Below are positions 35,525-47,922 of a DNA stretch of 64,000 nucleotides, piece after piece (positions within the stretch are counted from its first letter, which is position 1; each line of letters starts with the position of its first letter). Below the pieces are notes generated by a model. It saw only the letters and a list, made by a program, of their open reading frames with translations. It ran no database searches and was not told where the DNA came from. The stretch is from Gonatopus flavifemur (taxonomy: Eukaryota > Arthropoda > Insecta > Hymenoptera > Dryinidae), in contig JAFFJZ010000055.1 in assembly GCA_018340375.1 (NCBI GenBank), positions 372,001-436,000 on the forward strand. Direction: 5' to 3'. The translations under genes and the position numbers were made by a program.

Positions 35525-35980
35525 CACTTAGAAAAATCAGGTTTCCATCATAAGACGGCACCCGTCTCAAACACAGTCCGTTTCACTGATGAAATGGAGC
35601 CGTTTCGCCATTGTAATCGGCCGTCTGGATATAACGATCGGGCAGATGGATGAGCAGACGGAAATCGTCCGTTCTTGAAATCAATTCCGTCTTGTCACAA
35701 GACGAAATGTATTTCATGACAAAAAAGTGTCTCTGATTTGCTCTAAAAAACGCGTCAATATCTTCTATTGTTTTCTGTCTTATTACTAAAAGAAAGCCCG
35801 TCTTGTCATCAAACGGGTTCCATTACATTAAAAGAAGCAATTGTCTGTTAATTGAATGGAATCGTTTAAGACGGTTTCCGTCTTCTGGTAAAACGAATCT
35901 CTGTTTGGAAATATTTTGAAACAGGATTGTTTTATGATTATGTGATATCGTCTTGTCGTTAGACAATATTTTTCTGAGTG
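35525..35980. mobile_element. 456-bp MITE with CACT(T/C)AGAAAAAT ends
   Basis: The ends CACTTAGAAAAAT and CACTCAGAAAAAT (inverse) are flanked by TA on both sides. The interior is filled with AAGACGG/CCGTCTT words in both orientations. This is a mariner-like non-autonomous structure. Confidence 0.7.
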
Positions 35981-36792
35981 TATACTTGTGAAATGTTAGT
36001 GGATAAACATTTGTACTCAGTAGATTTTATTTACGGTCTGAGTAGGAAGATAACATCAATTGAATCGACGGGAAGAAGAACTCGACAAGCGCTCGTACCG
36101 CGTTGCAAGTTTGATCTAAACGGTCCCGTTGGAGGTCGAAAAGAAAGTCGAAATTTTGAAAATCTAGAAATACTAGATGACCCAGGTAACACCAAGGTGC
36201 GTAAAATATTCTCCGAATGTTCCCAGAATATTTAAATGTCCTACAAACATTCTCAGAACGTTTGACGAAGATTTTGTGTTACTAGGGAATGGGGCTCGGA
36301 AAATGAATATACCCAGACAGCACCGAAAGTTTCAGAAATGTTTTGAAAACGTATCCGTCATTCTGCAAATTGCAGTCCCCACGAGAACATTTTGCAAACG
36401 TTTCAAAAACCTCTGTTCTGTATGAAGCTTCGTACGTTTCAGAAATATGTTTCACGTCCACCTTGATACGTTTCGCTTATGTTTTTGAAACGTACTGTAC
36501 GATATGTCTCAAGATGGTTTCTGGACTTTTTAATGTACATCAATGATGAAACTAAGTAGCCCAACGAAAATGTATTGAAGTTTTTCTACGTACGACAATT
36601 ATTTTCTTTCATCCAAATTAATTTATTGAATAAAAATAATGAAAGTTTTATAAATTTTCAAAATTTGCAACATTATGAATTTGATTAGCATTGTATATGA
36701 GACGATCAACCACGTGATCATGATTTATTTCGCGCCTTTGCATTCAGAGATGTTTTGGTTTGAACCACCAATCAAAGCTTTGCAATTCTTAA

Positions 36793-36925
36793 GGCCGAGG
36801 ACTCATGCTAGCGACTGTCGCGCGCGACATCAGAAGAAAAAAGAGATCCGAGTTTTGAAAACATCTTCTATCTGCTTTCTTCTAATGGTGTCGCGCGCGA
36901 CAGTCGCTCACATGAGTACCCGGGG
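36793..36925. mobile_element. Palindromic MITE with TCGCGCGCGA core arms
   Basis: The arms AGCGACTGTCGCGCGCGACA (36818 onward) recur inverted near 36887-36906. The palindrome extends outward to GGACTCATG and CATGAGTACC. The loop is about 45 bases. TTA/TAA next to the ends could be a short target duplication. Confidence 0.55.
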
Positions 36926-37689
36926 TAACAGTTGAACAACCTCACCTGCATTTCTTTTCCATTCTTCCTTTTCCGCTTCAATCACTGTTAGTGCCATGTC
37001 GCTTTGACCGACTCGAATCCGTCAACCAGTTAATGAGTGGATTGAAATCATTTATTCAACGTTCAAAGTGATCCAGAACTTGTAGAAGTGAGTGAAGTAA
37101 TCAGATAAATTAAAATCAATGTACACTTTATGCCAAATTTGTCAAATAACCTGACCCTTGTATGATTCCTTTTATAGGTTATATCCTTAAATCCCTGTAA
37201 ATTCCTTGTGCGAGTTGGAACAAAAACTTCTTGGGCATATGCATATTCGACGAATAATCAATTCGGTGGAAGAAAAGTTCAGTTACTACCTGAATATCTT
37301 CAAATTTAATCACATTTTGGACTACAGATTTGTAAACCATAGGATTATAGCACAGGTTTGTATGCAGTTCAAATATCAATAGAAATATTTTTCCACATAT
37401 CCTTCCTGCATCATTTCTTTTTATATTATTCCTCATTGCTTTTACTCAGTAGATATGCCATTTATGTTCATTATCCTTACAGCGATGAATGTTTTTCTAC
37501 AATGTTTTGTCATAGGTTATTGAAACATATTTCATATTTCGAACAAAGTAATATTTGATTAGCATTTTCCATTCGCTGCACTGAGTGCGCACTGGGATGT
37601 TTCTATCTTTTATTTTGCTTCAAGTTTGAAAAAGATGAAAATATGCCAGTGCGCACTCAACATCATATATATTACAGAACTTGAGTTTT

Positions 37690-38070
37690 CAATACGAGAC
37701 ACCATTTTCAATATGTAACCAATTATGTGTTCCTTTGCGTTAAGAAACCTACTGGAATTATCTCTACCTCCGATCATACAACTAAATATTTCCTCCTCCG
37801 CCTGAAGAAACCTACTGCGAAACCTAGTTGAAGTAAGCCTACCTATGGACGTATAACTATTTATATGCTCCTCTTCCTTAAGAAACCTACTTGAATTGAT
37901 TCTATTTACAAATGGAGCATAGCCTCGATATAAAAAATATATTATAACCTCAACTTTGCCTACAAACATATCACTAATTATATGATCCTTCGTCTTGAGA
38001 AACCTACTTTAATTAATTCTATCTACGAATGGAGTGTAACCAACTATGTGATCCTTTGCTTTAAAAAACC
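37690..38070 (-). repeat. Diverged tandem repeat containing AAGAAACCTACT
   Basis: Five to six diverged units of roughly 65-75 bases share (A/T)TATGTG(A/T)TCCTT and AAGAAACCTACTTGAATTAA. The minus-strand frame over it reads as repeats of SRFLKEEEH-like words, a consequence of the repeat. Confidence 0.6.
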
Positions 38071-39847
38071 TGCTCCGAATAACTTTATCGATAGGCCATT
38101 TGTGTATGAATGAATGGAACGCAGTCTCAATATAGAAAATTTATAATAGCACAAATGATAAGCTTCATCGAGTACATGCATCACTTCATTCTGAAAGTTT
38201 TGATATAATTTCAGTGTGTGATTCTTAGATATTTCTCTAGTATCCATGGCATAACATCATAGAAAATGAACCATGAAGATATTAAAATCAAATAGAGTAT
38301 ATCTGTAACCGGATAGATTTTCCCATGAACTGCACTCAATGTAACTATATCCTCTCTCAAATGAAGGGACATCATTATATATATTCACAATAGAAGTAAC
38401 ATATAACCTAAATACGTATAGTTACCCAATGAATTTCTAACTTGTGACATTACTTTGATAATATGATTACCATAACACAATAACTTTTATCATTATCAAA
38501 GGTAGAATTATTGCAAAAAAATAGAAGACAGATAAAGATGGGAGAGCCTGTGAACTGATATTTATATCCATACATGTAATGAGATTTTGAGAATTGATGT
38601 TCTTTCGATGAGTACATCGCTTCGCCTTGATTATACTTCCAATGTTATATATTCGTTCTTCGAATGAACTGTATATATCAAATTTTCCTTGCAAATTCAT
38701 ATAATAACATTTCATGGCATCGACATGGATCACAAATTTGATTAAAATTTTATCAAGTTACATAACAAATGAATTTTTATCAGTTTTTTATATCTTTGAA
38801 AAATTTCACATGTTATATTGAGGATGATGAACTTTTTCACAATGTACAAAAGTCTATAGAAATGTATAATAATATAGGGATTTGGTGGAATTTTATTGAA
38901 CCTTGTGATTTATATTAATATACCATGGAATGTTATTATTGTAAGAATCCTCGAAAAAACACTTATAGGTAGGCAGTTTCTTGCAGAATGGATGTATAAC
39001 TTGTGAAGTGTGATCATAATTCCAGAAGTTTGCGTAGTTTTTTAGTTTCCGGGATTTTCAGAGTCATTCAAAGATGTTCATGGATATTTAGAGAAATTTT
39101 CAGTGAAAAAACGTGTTTAATAAACAAGAGGTTCTCAGAATATTTCAGAGTGAGAACAATTTTCATAGTTTTTCAGATTCTTTCAGATTTTTCCAGAATT
39201 TTTCAGTGGAATTCAGAGAAATTTTCAGAGATTTCCACAGAAATTTTTCTCACCAGGTGATGTATTTATGGGAACAACAAATTTTCAACATCTAATCCTA
39301 TGTATATGTATATATAAATATTAGTTTCACTGGAATACTTTTTCATCTGCATCCACATAATGAGTGTGGAGTCACTCTTCCAGTTGAGAGAGAAATATAG
39401 CATTGTGTATGTTCGAAAGAAAGGAGAGCACCACCTCAGGACAACACGGTAAAAAGAAAGTGTTAAATTCAGATCATTTTGTGACTGAATCTATAACGCA
39501 AACAAATTGAGCCAAAAAACAATTGCCGACACAATGGAAGAAGCATTGTTCGAAATTAAGATGCGAACAGATTAAAACTTTCTTTTTACAGTGGATAGAA
39601 TATCTGAGCGGCATTCATTCCAGGATGTATACAGCTCAATAGTGAAGCCAAATCCAGTCAAAAGATGGTTGTTACAACCATTTATCCTGGCAGAAATAAC
39701 TCTGAATCTCTCCATGTTTTAAGACATTTCTCTGAAGAATTCAGAGTGATTTGAAGTAATTCAGAGGAAGTCAGAGCCCGGGAAAACAGTTTAGATCTAT
39801 TTAGACCTCATCAGATCTAAATAAATCTAAATTCTGGCTCACGGGAT

Positions 39848-39924
39848 TACATTCAGATCTATTCAGATCTATTCAGATCTATTCAGATCTATTCAGATCT
39901 ATTCAGATCTATTCAGATCTCCAT
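39848..39924 (+). repeat. Tandem 10-mer (ATTCAGATCT)n, about seven copies
   Basis: Seven near-perfect copies of ATTCAGATCT in the left subterminal region of the AGATCT element. Confidence 0.95.
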
Positions 39925-40789
39925 AGATCTTTACAAATCTGGTTATAGTTGTGTACACTGTGAGATAAGACTTCCAAAACTGCCGAAGACGTTTGGCAAT
40001 TTTTTATACAACCTTTTCTTGTAGATTACCGAACAAAAGTTAGTAAATATTCAAAATATTTTGTGATTTCACGAAGATTTTCGAAAATTCACAAACTTTT
40101 GTTTACGAATAAAAAAAAAAGTTCAAAAATTATTTTTCCAACACACATCTGGGCCATTCCATTTCAAATCGACCACGACATTCGGGACCAAATTTTTTTT
40201 GGCCTGTAACTCACAGGACACATTCTTTGAGTGATATTAAGAGACACATGTTTCAGCTTTTTGCGCAAAATTCGATCCTTCTCGTTCTAGAGTGAATTGA
40301 ATTCCCAGAAAACGACATTGGTTCCTTTTCTCCTCCTGTGAACTTTTTCTTCAAACCTGCGTAGTTTCCTCAAAAATGCACCGTTTTGAATGATTTTTTC
40401 TTTAATTTGCAGGTCATTCCCCACACTTTAAGAATCCGTGAATAGAATTCCATTTCTTTGAGCGCGAAATCTGTAAATTTGCATTAAATAAAAATTGTAA
40501 AAAAAATTCAACTGCAAAATTTTCAAAGTACTACATTTATTTTTTCTTTCAAACTTTTTTGTCGAAAAGTACGAGGCTTGAACAACAATCTCTCCGTTCC
40601 TCAATATGCGAATTTTGTTTGTTTCCGAATAACAATTTTTTATTCAAAAATACGACTTTATTCGTGTTTATATGTTTTCAATCTGTATGTATAGCTTTGT
40701 GGAGGGAAGGAGATGTATTTATTGCACAAAGTGTCAATACACAAAATAATGAATAAAACTGAAAACAATTTCAGATTCATGATTTTATT

Positions 40790-41284
40790 TTATTTCAACT
40801 TCATCAAATCGTGATCGCATGTTTTGGCTGTATATACGCAAGACGATGAGTCCTCGTTATATGCTTCCTTCCATACATGGGTAGCCCGTATTCCGTTGAA
40901 AGTCTTCACATTCTTCCAAGCTTTTATGTTCTTCTCACGGAAAATTTTCAATTTTTTTGTATCAAGAAGACATAAATTTATATTCGGTGTGTAGTTTTTC
41001 ACCTGCGTCACAAAACCTTCTGCCGTTTTGATACTGTCAAGCATTTCTTTTGCCAAATTATGTTTAGTGGCATAATGTTTAACGAGTCCCCCAATTCCAT
41101 CGCATGCTCCCTTTCCGTGTCCTGTGGCAGAAAAAATCCATTTCTTATCGTGTTCAGAATTTTTAAATTCCTCAAACTGAAAACTATTTTTGAAGTGCCC
41201 TGCTGCTCCATCAGATATGATTGTTTCATACTCAATTTCTTCTGCGGGGTATTTTTGTTTTACTTCTCCTTCAATTATGTCCAT
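40790..41284 (-). pseudogene. Transposon protein, C-terminal half
   Basis: This 164-codon frame contains SDGAAGHFKN, then about 30 residues on FSATGHGKGACDGIGG, and a C-terminal Cys-containing segment. I recognise this Asp-Gly-Ala-Ala...HGKG..DG.GG pattern from multicopy, probably transposon-encoded arthropod proteins whose superfamily I cannot name with certainty; a DDE-type nuclease is likely. A poly(A)-signal-like AATAAAATAAAAT region follows the stop. The N-terminal half lies in opposite orientation at 41308-41811, so the gene is disrupted. Confidence 0.6.
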
Positions 41285-41307
41285 GGCTAGTATAGCAAAC
41301 GCGGGTT

Positions 41308-41811
41308 ATGCCCTCTCCATCTGAGGAAGTTTGCCTGTGTATATATTGTGCAAATTTCGATTTATTGCTGACATTATTGACAAATTGTAAAGTTAATGAC
41401 ACTACGCAAAATATGCTAAGTATCCGTCAAAAACTTCTCTCCGCGATAGTATGTTCAGTAGACAGTAATGAATGCATTTTTCAACAATGTTCGACATGCC
41501 CCGGAGCTGACGCGATCACTGTAAACGTTTTAGGATTCTCCGAAATAGATGAGGATGAAGAAATAACTTTCGCTTGGTGGGAAAAGAATGACCTGATTAA
41601 AAAAACAGTAACGATGGAAAACTTCATCCAACAATTGAAAATATGGACAATTCAGGTGAGTCCGCATTTACGATGTAAGGAGATTCAGCAGCGTGGAATA
41701 AGAAATGAAAAAGACGTTGCTAGAACAAAATCAGGTCATTTAATACTCCATGTGGATTTTGCTGAATTCTATTCACGGATTCTTAAAGTGTGGGGAATGA
41801 CCTGCAAATAA
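41308..41811 (+). pseudogene. Transposon protein, N-terminal half
   Basis: This 167-codon frame has a CxxC-type segment (LCIYCANF), a second Cys pair (QCSTCPG), then WWEKND and a conserved-looking HVDFAEFYS near the end. That matches the order in proteins whose later part is the DGAA/HGKG segment found at 40790-41284. The last 15 or so codons lie inside the right TIR. The piece between HVDFAE and the C-terminal half is missing. The frame starts 24 bases from the start of the opposed half. Confidence 0.5.
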
Positions 41812-42322
41812 AAAAAAATCATCCAAAACGGTGCATTTTTGAGGAAACTACGCAGGTTTGAAGAAAAAGTTCACAGGAGGAGAAAAGAAATCAATGTCGT
41901 TTTCTGGGAATTCAATTCACTCTAGAACGAGAAGGATCAAATTTTGCGCAAAAAGCTGAAACATGTGTCTCTTGATATCACTCGAAGAATGTGTCCTGTG
42001 AGTTACAGGCCAAAAAAAAATTTGGTCCCGAATGTCGTGGTCGATTTGAAATGGAATGGCCCATCTATAAGTTCCCTAGCATTTCTGTTTGGAATTCAAC
42101 AAATTTTTTTCACAGTGTGAATATCGTTAGATCTGAATTGAAGATCATATTTGATGAGCAATCGATTGTTGAATTATCAAAAATTTGCTAATATTCGTAT
42201 GAATTCAAATTTGAACACGTGTATTGACAAATATAAGCTGAAATTGCAGTTTTCACACCTCAATAGATCTGTTCAGATCTGGCCAAACATCAGATTTGGT
42301 AATATCTAAACTTTTTACCCCG

Positions 42323-44400
42323 TGAGATTTATCTGGTACTGATGCATTCTGGATTTCTTCAACTTCCTCCGAACCTTTGTGAATCTCCTAGAATTTTGCT
42401 GATTGGATTTTTTAAAAATTCTCCGGGCTTTTTTGGAATCTTTTGAAATCTTTCTGAATTTTTCAGGATTTCATTGATTAAGATATCAAAAACTTTCTTT
42501 AAATTTTCCTAAATCTCTCTGAATTCCTCTAAATTCCTTTGAATCCCTCTGAAGTTCTCTCAATCTATTTGAATCTCTCACCCTTCCATTCTTTCAGATT
42601 TCAAACCTTTCTCCAAATTTTTCTGAATCCAGAATTTCATTCATTCAGATCTCAAAGCTTCCCTGGTAGAAATGATCCGTGGCGTCCCCCAGTTATCTTC
42701 GGGGCCTAGTCAGGCCCTGGACAGATCTGATCAGGCCCTGACCAGGCCCCGAAGATGACCGGGGAATGTCCCGAATCATTTCTACCTGGGTTTTTCTTAA
42801 ATTCTCTGAGTTCTTCTGAATTACTGTGAATTTCTCTGAATCATTCAAATCGAGTTTTCAAATTTCTCCTCGAGCTCCAATCCTTTTCCCAGAAAATTTC
42901 TGAATCATTTTGAATCCCTCAGAGTTTGGAATCGTAATTTAGATCTTTCGGAATTTCTTTCTCTGAAATTTTACACTGAAAATTTTTCGGAATTCAGTCT
43001 TTCCTCAATTTCCGCGTGAACTGTGATAAAAAATGTCTCTGGATCTCTCGGAAATCTCCCTAACTTTCTTTATGTTTCAGAACACTTTCCGGAGAGATTC
43101 AGAATGATTTTAGAGTAATTCAGATGAAGTTAGAGACTTGTCGAGAAGTGATGCATTCTGAATCTCTTCAATTTTCTTTGGATCTCTGTGGATTTTTCTG
43201 ATTAAGATTTGGAAATTCTTCGTAATCTTTCAGGATTTCATTTACTTACAGTTCCAAGTTTTCTCTGAATGTAAGTTAATCTCTGTGAATTCTTTCCAAA
43301 CTTCCTTAATTCTCCTGAATCTCTGTACATCTCCCTGAATCCATTACAGTTACATTGATTTAGATTCCGAAGCTTCCTCTAAATTGATTTGGACGGCTCT
43401 GAATCTGTATGAATTCCTCAAAATTCATCTGAATCTGCATAAAATCTTCTAAATTTCACGTAGATTCCAGAGATCTCTATGAATTAGTCTGGACCTCTCT
43501 AAATTTGTTTAGATTTTTTTGAATCCTCCTGAAACTGCGATTATCTTTCTGTTAACACTATTCCATATGGATACTTGTGTGATGAGGGGCACTCAAGCGT
43601 CAAAAAAATCAAATGAAACTTTGTAAATAAAGCGTGTTGTAATTTTTCTATGCGCATGTCCCTCAATTGTCCTAAGTCTCTGAATCCCACTTGAAAGTTC
43701 GATTCCCATTTTTCCCCAATTTACCAGAACTTCAATTTCTCCTCATCTTTCTGAATCTCTTTGAAATGTTAGACTGAACATTCCCCCCAATTTACTTCTC
43801 CCTGAATCTTTCTGCATTCCTCTGAAGCCATTTGGAAGGTTCAGTGCACATGTTTTGCGAATTTATCGGTCTCAGAATCTCTCTGACACGCCTTGAAATC
43901 CTCTGAACTCTTGGACCATACATTTTTATCAAGTTACTCTTCTCAAACTCACGAGTCTGCGTGAGTTTCTCTGCATTCTCCCCATAATCTCAACGCGCAA
44001 TTTTTCCTGATTCACCTGTCTCCGAATCTCTTCAAAACTCCCGGAATGCCACAAAAACTGTTTGATCAAAAATTTCACCCATTTTATTTTTCTCTGAATT
44101 TGTCTGAATTCCTCTGAACCTCTTTGAAAGATTCAACGCACAATTTTTGCTAATTTACTTGTCTCTGAAGCTCTCTGAAATTCCCTGAATTACTTAAGAA
44201 TCTCGTCCAGTCAAGAACCTGTTTTTTGTCTAGTCTTTTTTGAGAATTTTTTCCGAACAGGCCGAAGAATACATTTTGTTAAAACTTTAACATGATATTT
44301 ATTCATCTTATTATTCTGGTCTTTCTATCTTATTATGCTGTCTCTTTCTAATGAATTACGCGAGTTACCGACACTAGCAACCTCTTAAGGGGTTGACCCA
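42323..44400. repeat. TCTCTGAAT low-complexity tract
   Basis: About 2 kb is dominated by variants of CTCTGAAT(C/T)(T/C)CT. The inverse word, TTCAGAG, dominates 39030-39776 on the far side of the nested element. Both may derive from one ancient foldback or satellite-like sequence. A palindromic MITE is inserted at 42661-42790. No gene is seen. Confidence 0.65.
42661..42790. mobile_element. 130-bp palindromic MITE (CCCTGGTAGAAATGAT ends)
   Basis: The arms CCCTGGTAGAAATGATCCG and CCCAGGTAGAAATGATTCG (inverse) extend through the GC-rich CTTCGGGGCC to a short loop with AGATCTGATC. It lies in the CTCTGAA tract. TT flanks both ends. Confidence 0.75.
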
Positions 44401-46416
44401 CTTTGAAATTCTCAAAAAATCAATTTTTTTGTTCACATTTTTCCAAAGTATATACTATATCCAAAAGTACTATACTGAAAGTTTATGAAAATTCAAAGGA
44501 GCAGTCCAACGTCCTTTGTTTTAGTGACCTTCACTTTACTGTCTAAGCGTGTTCATCTACCCCGCTATGAGCGGATTTCCGGGTTTTCTTCTTGAACTTG
44601 ATATGAAGGTGACATATCCCATATATGGAGGTGTTGTACAAGAACAGCGTACCCCATGTGAACCGCTTTTTCAAGGTCATTCATGTTTCAAACTTAGAGG
44701 AGTCAACATTTATGCACCCGTGATTTTCCATTCAAAAAACTGTGAATGCGTATTTCTCGAAACCACATTTTCCGACGGTTTGTTCCGATTCCTATAAAAT
44801 TTTTACCACATATCGTTTACACTTATAGCTATAGCGCATATCAAGTGATTTTGAAAATTTTCACCTCAACTATGTTTTTTTTATTGCAAAAAACAGTTGA
44901 AAAAGTAAGTTTTTTTGGAACGTCCGCCATTTTGTTATTTCTGCGAAGATAACAAATCTTATGATATGCGCTATAGCAATTAGCACACTGAATTTAGAAC
45001 CGTTTGGTTTTTTCCTTTTAGATGATTCGTAGTCTAGATTTCATCAACAGTGTGTTTTTTGAGACTTGTTTTTTCACTATTTTCATGTGTAAAAAATATC
45101 TAAAATGAATTGAAATAATTTTCTCTATGTATTTCGAGAGCGTATTTATCAAGCGTGACAATTTCCATCTCAATATCTATAATATGGACCAATCAAAAAA
45201 ATTTATGAAAATAGTCTTTTTTTTCTACGTTCAAAGTAGATAGATCTCTCAGAGTATTCATAAATTTTTACAAGTTCATATGATGCCAAGAATATGCTGT
45301 AGAGCATCTCAATGACGTCAGTAGAAAAAAAGTGACTTCACGGTGACCATGATTGACCCTGGAGAAAATTTTGGTCATAATTTCTTATAATTCCACATTG
45401 TTCCAAATCATGGTGAAAATATGAGAAATTCCATTGTTCTTTCTCATTTTTTCTCCATGATTTGGAACAATGAGAAATTATGAGAAACTATGACAAGAAT
45501 TTTCGTCAGGGGTGAATCTCGAATTTATCTTATGAAAAACAGAGAATTTACTCCTAATCTGTGGATATTTGGCTATCGTGTGATCTAAAACCAAATAAAA
45601 ACATTGAAATTTCAATATTTGCAAATGTTTTGAACGAAGCTCAAATTTTTGGTACTTTTTTGATTACTTAGATTCAAAAATGAAAAAAAAGGAGATGACA
45701 TGTGTTAATTACTCTAGTTCAGAATGAACTAGGTTTTCAGAAGATGTATGCAGAACATTCGTTTAAAAACTTTCCGAATATTGTGATCATTGTTTTTTTC
45801 CACACAGATGTCGTTGGGATGATGTACAACGTATTCTTGGGGTCATATAAACGTATGAAAAATTAGAAATACTCTTGAAAGATGAATATAAACATGTTGT
45901 GGAAGTTTCAACAAAATGTATCATTTATATTGCCAAAAAAATTCTCAAAAACACAGAAACAAATCAGTCTTTCGACTAGAGAACCCTTTCAATTTTAAGC
46001 ACCCTGTTCTCTGGATATGGCTACACTTGAAAAAAACCAACATCGAATTGACGGACTCATATACATACTGGGATTGTGTAGAGATTATACTCAAATCGGT
46101 GTTTGTTCTCAAAATACAATGCAAATTTGTGTTGAGTCAACACAAATCGGAAATAAAATTTTAACACAGAATTGATGGACTTATATACACACCAAAGAGT
46201 GGTTACGGGAGGTGAAATTTCTAACAGTGTATTATAGCACAGTAACTTTCTGATAATCACAAATGGAATTATTATGCAGATGGAGATGGAAGATTCTTTG
46301 GATAGAACTGATATTTATACGTAGTGGTGTTGTCACGAGCCGCAAAAAGGATCGTAACAAACTTCAAATTTCAGCCCAACCATGTCAAAATTAACTTCTC
46401 CCTTGGTGATCATATT
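44401..46416. other. Unassigned AT-rich DNA with one hairpin element
   Basis: No gene is supported. GCTATAGCGCATATC near 44826 has its inverse (GATATGCGCTATAGC) near 44964. The hairpin at 45357-45512 is listed separately. Confidence 0.45.
45357..45512. mobile_element. 156-bp hairpin MITE
   Basis: The ends CCCTGGAGAAAATTTT and CCCCTGACGAAAATTC (inverse) and the inner arms CATTGTTCCAAATCATGG form a near-complete palindrome. TGA lies next to both ends and may be a 3-bp target duplication. Confidence 0.7.
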
Positions 46417-47922
46417 CCCAGCCAACCATGGATTGGTTTCAATCATTGGTCAATTTGATTGATTCCAATCGCATTTGCTAAGAATTGATCAATTATTTGA
46501 GAATTATGTAGGATCTCTGTGCGCATGTCCATTCATTGAATAATGATTGATCGAAAATTGATCATTTTTGGAGGACCAATTGTTGGTCGCCAATGCGGAC
46601 ATAGAAATGGACAATTATTGATCAATTTTGTGGTCCATAGAATTGGGCAAAAATTGAGCATTTAACATCCGTCGATAATGGAAAATCTGAAAATATAAAA
46701 CATCACTTACTTTCTATCGGTTGTATGGAATTTTGCATCCTTGAGGTCAAGGACAGAATTATTCATTATTCACGTATGGTTTATTACAAAAAATTGTTGT
46801 GGTTTATCGGTTATTCATTCATTTTGTCGTATTATTCGCAACTTATTCGAATTTCGTATTATTCGTGGTGCGGTAGGATTGTCGCGATGAATTGAGGCTA
46901 TCATTCATAACTTCAATTTCGTAGCATAGATGTAAATTTTTATAACTGAGTGAACTGATTGAACTGCATTTCAATCAAAAAGTGTTTTATATTTGAATTA
47001 GCAATAGAGTAAATTGCAGATGATTATATGTTATGATGTGAAATAAACGAATTCAGTGTCATACATAACCATAATTTGTGTGCGGTTGTTATTTTCGAAA
47101 AAGACATTACAACTACACCCAAATTGTTTAAACAATAAACACCAAAACCCTTCAATAATAAAAATAAATTGCTTGGTGATTCAACCTTTCACACTATATC
47201 AATCAATAACCCAGTTATTAGTAAATTTTCTGTCATTCTCAAACCAAAATAATTGGCCAATAATTGCCAAATTATGGGTCATTTCATTTCACAGCTGATG
47301 GCAGCACCTATGCCCATGCTGTAGGGTATTTAGAGTAGTATAGTCCGTATACTCGGTGAATATACAAAACCCTTGTCGGTAGGTATTAGATATAAAAGTA
47401 TTTTTGTGTGCGTGTATAACAATCAACGTCCTACATTCCATTAACTGTTACGATGCGTTCGGGGATAGAAGACACTGAGGCACAATTAACTTGTAAGATC
47501 AAGTTTATTATAATTAACGAACAATGGGCTGTCACCAGATAGATTCGACGTTATTTGATAAAAGACGAGAGGTACCGCGAGAATCGGATTAACGCGTGTA
47601 GAATAGCGTTGTATCGTGGAGCGAGGTCCACGACGTCCGCTCGTTACTACTGCCGGAACAAGTCTGTTTCGTATATGGGTCGGTTACATGCACGCGCCCG
47701 CATATCCCTATTCTAGGGTTCTCATGCGCACGCGCTGCTATGCTAGCGCCCACAATGCCATTGACCTAATATTACCCCATAATTGGAAAATCCAATGGTC
47801 CACAGAAATTGACCAATTATTGGTCGCCAATGCGAACATAGAAATGGACAATTATTGATCAATCCCACCCAATCTCATTGAGGATTAATTGACCAGTTAT
47901 TTATCAGCTATGGTTAGCTGGG
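46417..47922. mobile_element. TIR element with CCCAGC(C/T)AACCAT ends, composite
   Basis: It starts CCCAGCCAACCATGG and ends with the inverse of CCCAGCTAACCATAG. The word TTGGTCGCCAATGCGRACAT, followed by AGAAATGGACAATTATTGAT, occurs in direct orientation near 46584 and again near 47816. This suggests either two merged copies or one copy split by foreign DNA. The middle contains the distinct GC-rich block at 47292-47765. Confidence 0.55.
47292..47765 (+). other. GC-richer block with TATA box, possible LTR fragment
   Basis: It differs in composition from its host element. It contains TATAAAAG at about 47393, downstream TGTTACGATGCG at 47447 and a CG-rich 3' part. Promoter-like spacing and composition suggest a fragment or solo copy of an LTR. 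No paired LTR, exact terminal inverted dinucleotides or target duplication could be fixed. Confidence 0.2.

Larger units (their letters stand above)
35981..39776. other. AT-rich DNA with short repeats, no gene recognised
   Basis: It holds a run of CGTTTCAGAAATGTTT-like words at about 36230-36520, the palindrome at 36793-36925, an inverted repeat around CTGAGTGCGCACTGG at 37582-37659, and a diverged tandem repeat at 37690-38070. From about 39030 a TTTCAGAG-rich low-complexity tract begins. No supported coding region was found. Confidence 0.5.
40151..42062. mobile_element. Nested transposon with TIRs of about 300 bp and two opposed gene halves
   Basis: The left arm 40151-40457 (GGGCCATTCCATTTCAAATC...) is the inverse of 41765-42062, with few mismatches. 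ATCT occurs directly outside both ends (40147-40150, 42063-42066), possibly a 4-bp target duplication. The interior has a minus-strand frame (40790-41284) and a plus-strand frame (41308-41811) that look like the C- and N-terminal parts of one transposon protein. Confidence 0.8.
39777..42322. mobile_element. AGATCT-rich TIR element, host of a nested transposon
   Basis: It starts CCCGGGAAAACAGTTTAGAT and ends with an inverse-like CTAAACTTTTTACCCCG. Both ends are full of AGATCT words, like the element at 63514-63871. Flanking TTCAGAG-type sequence is continuous across the insertion when compared with 43080-43170, which resembles the empty site. The inner part (40151-42062) is another transposon. 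Confidence 0.65.

Noticed and set aside
37610..37969. Minus-strand frame of 119 codons with SRFLxxEEHI repeats
   Set aside because: The peptide repeats mirror the underlying diverged DNA tandem repeat; no signal, domain or splice context.
44549..44797. Plus-strand 82-codon frame as a host gene
   Set aside because: No motif and no splice or promoter support; the length is compatible with chance.
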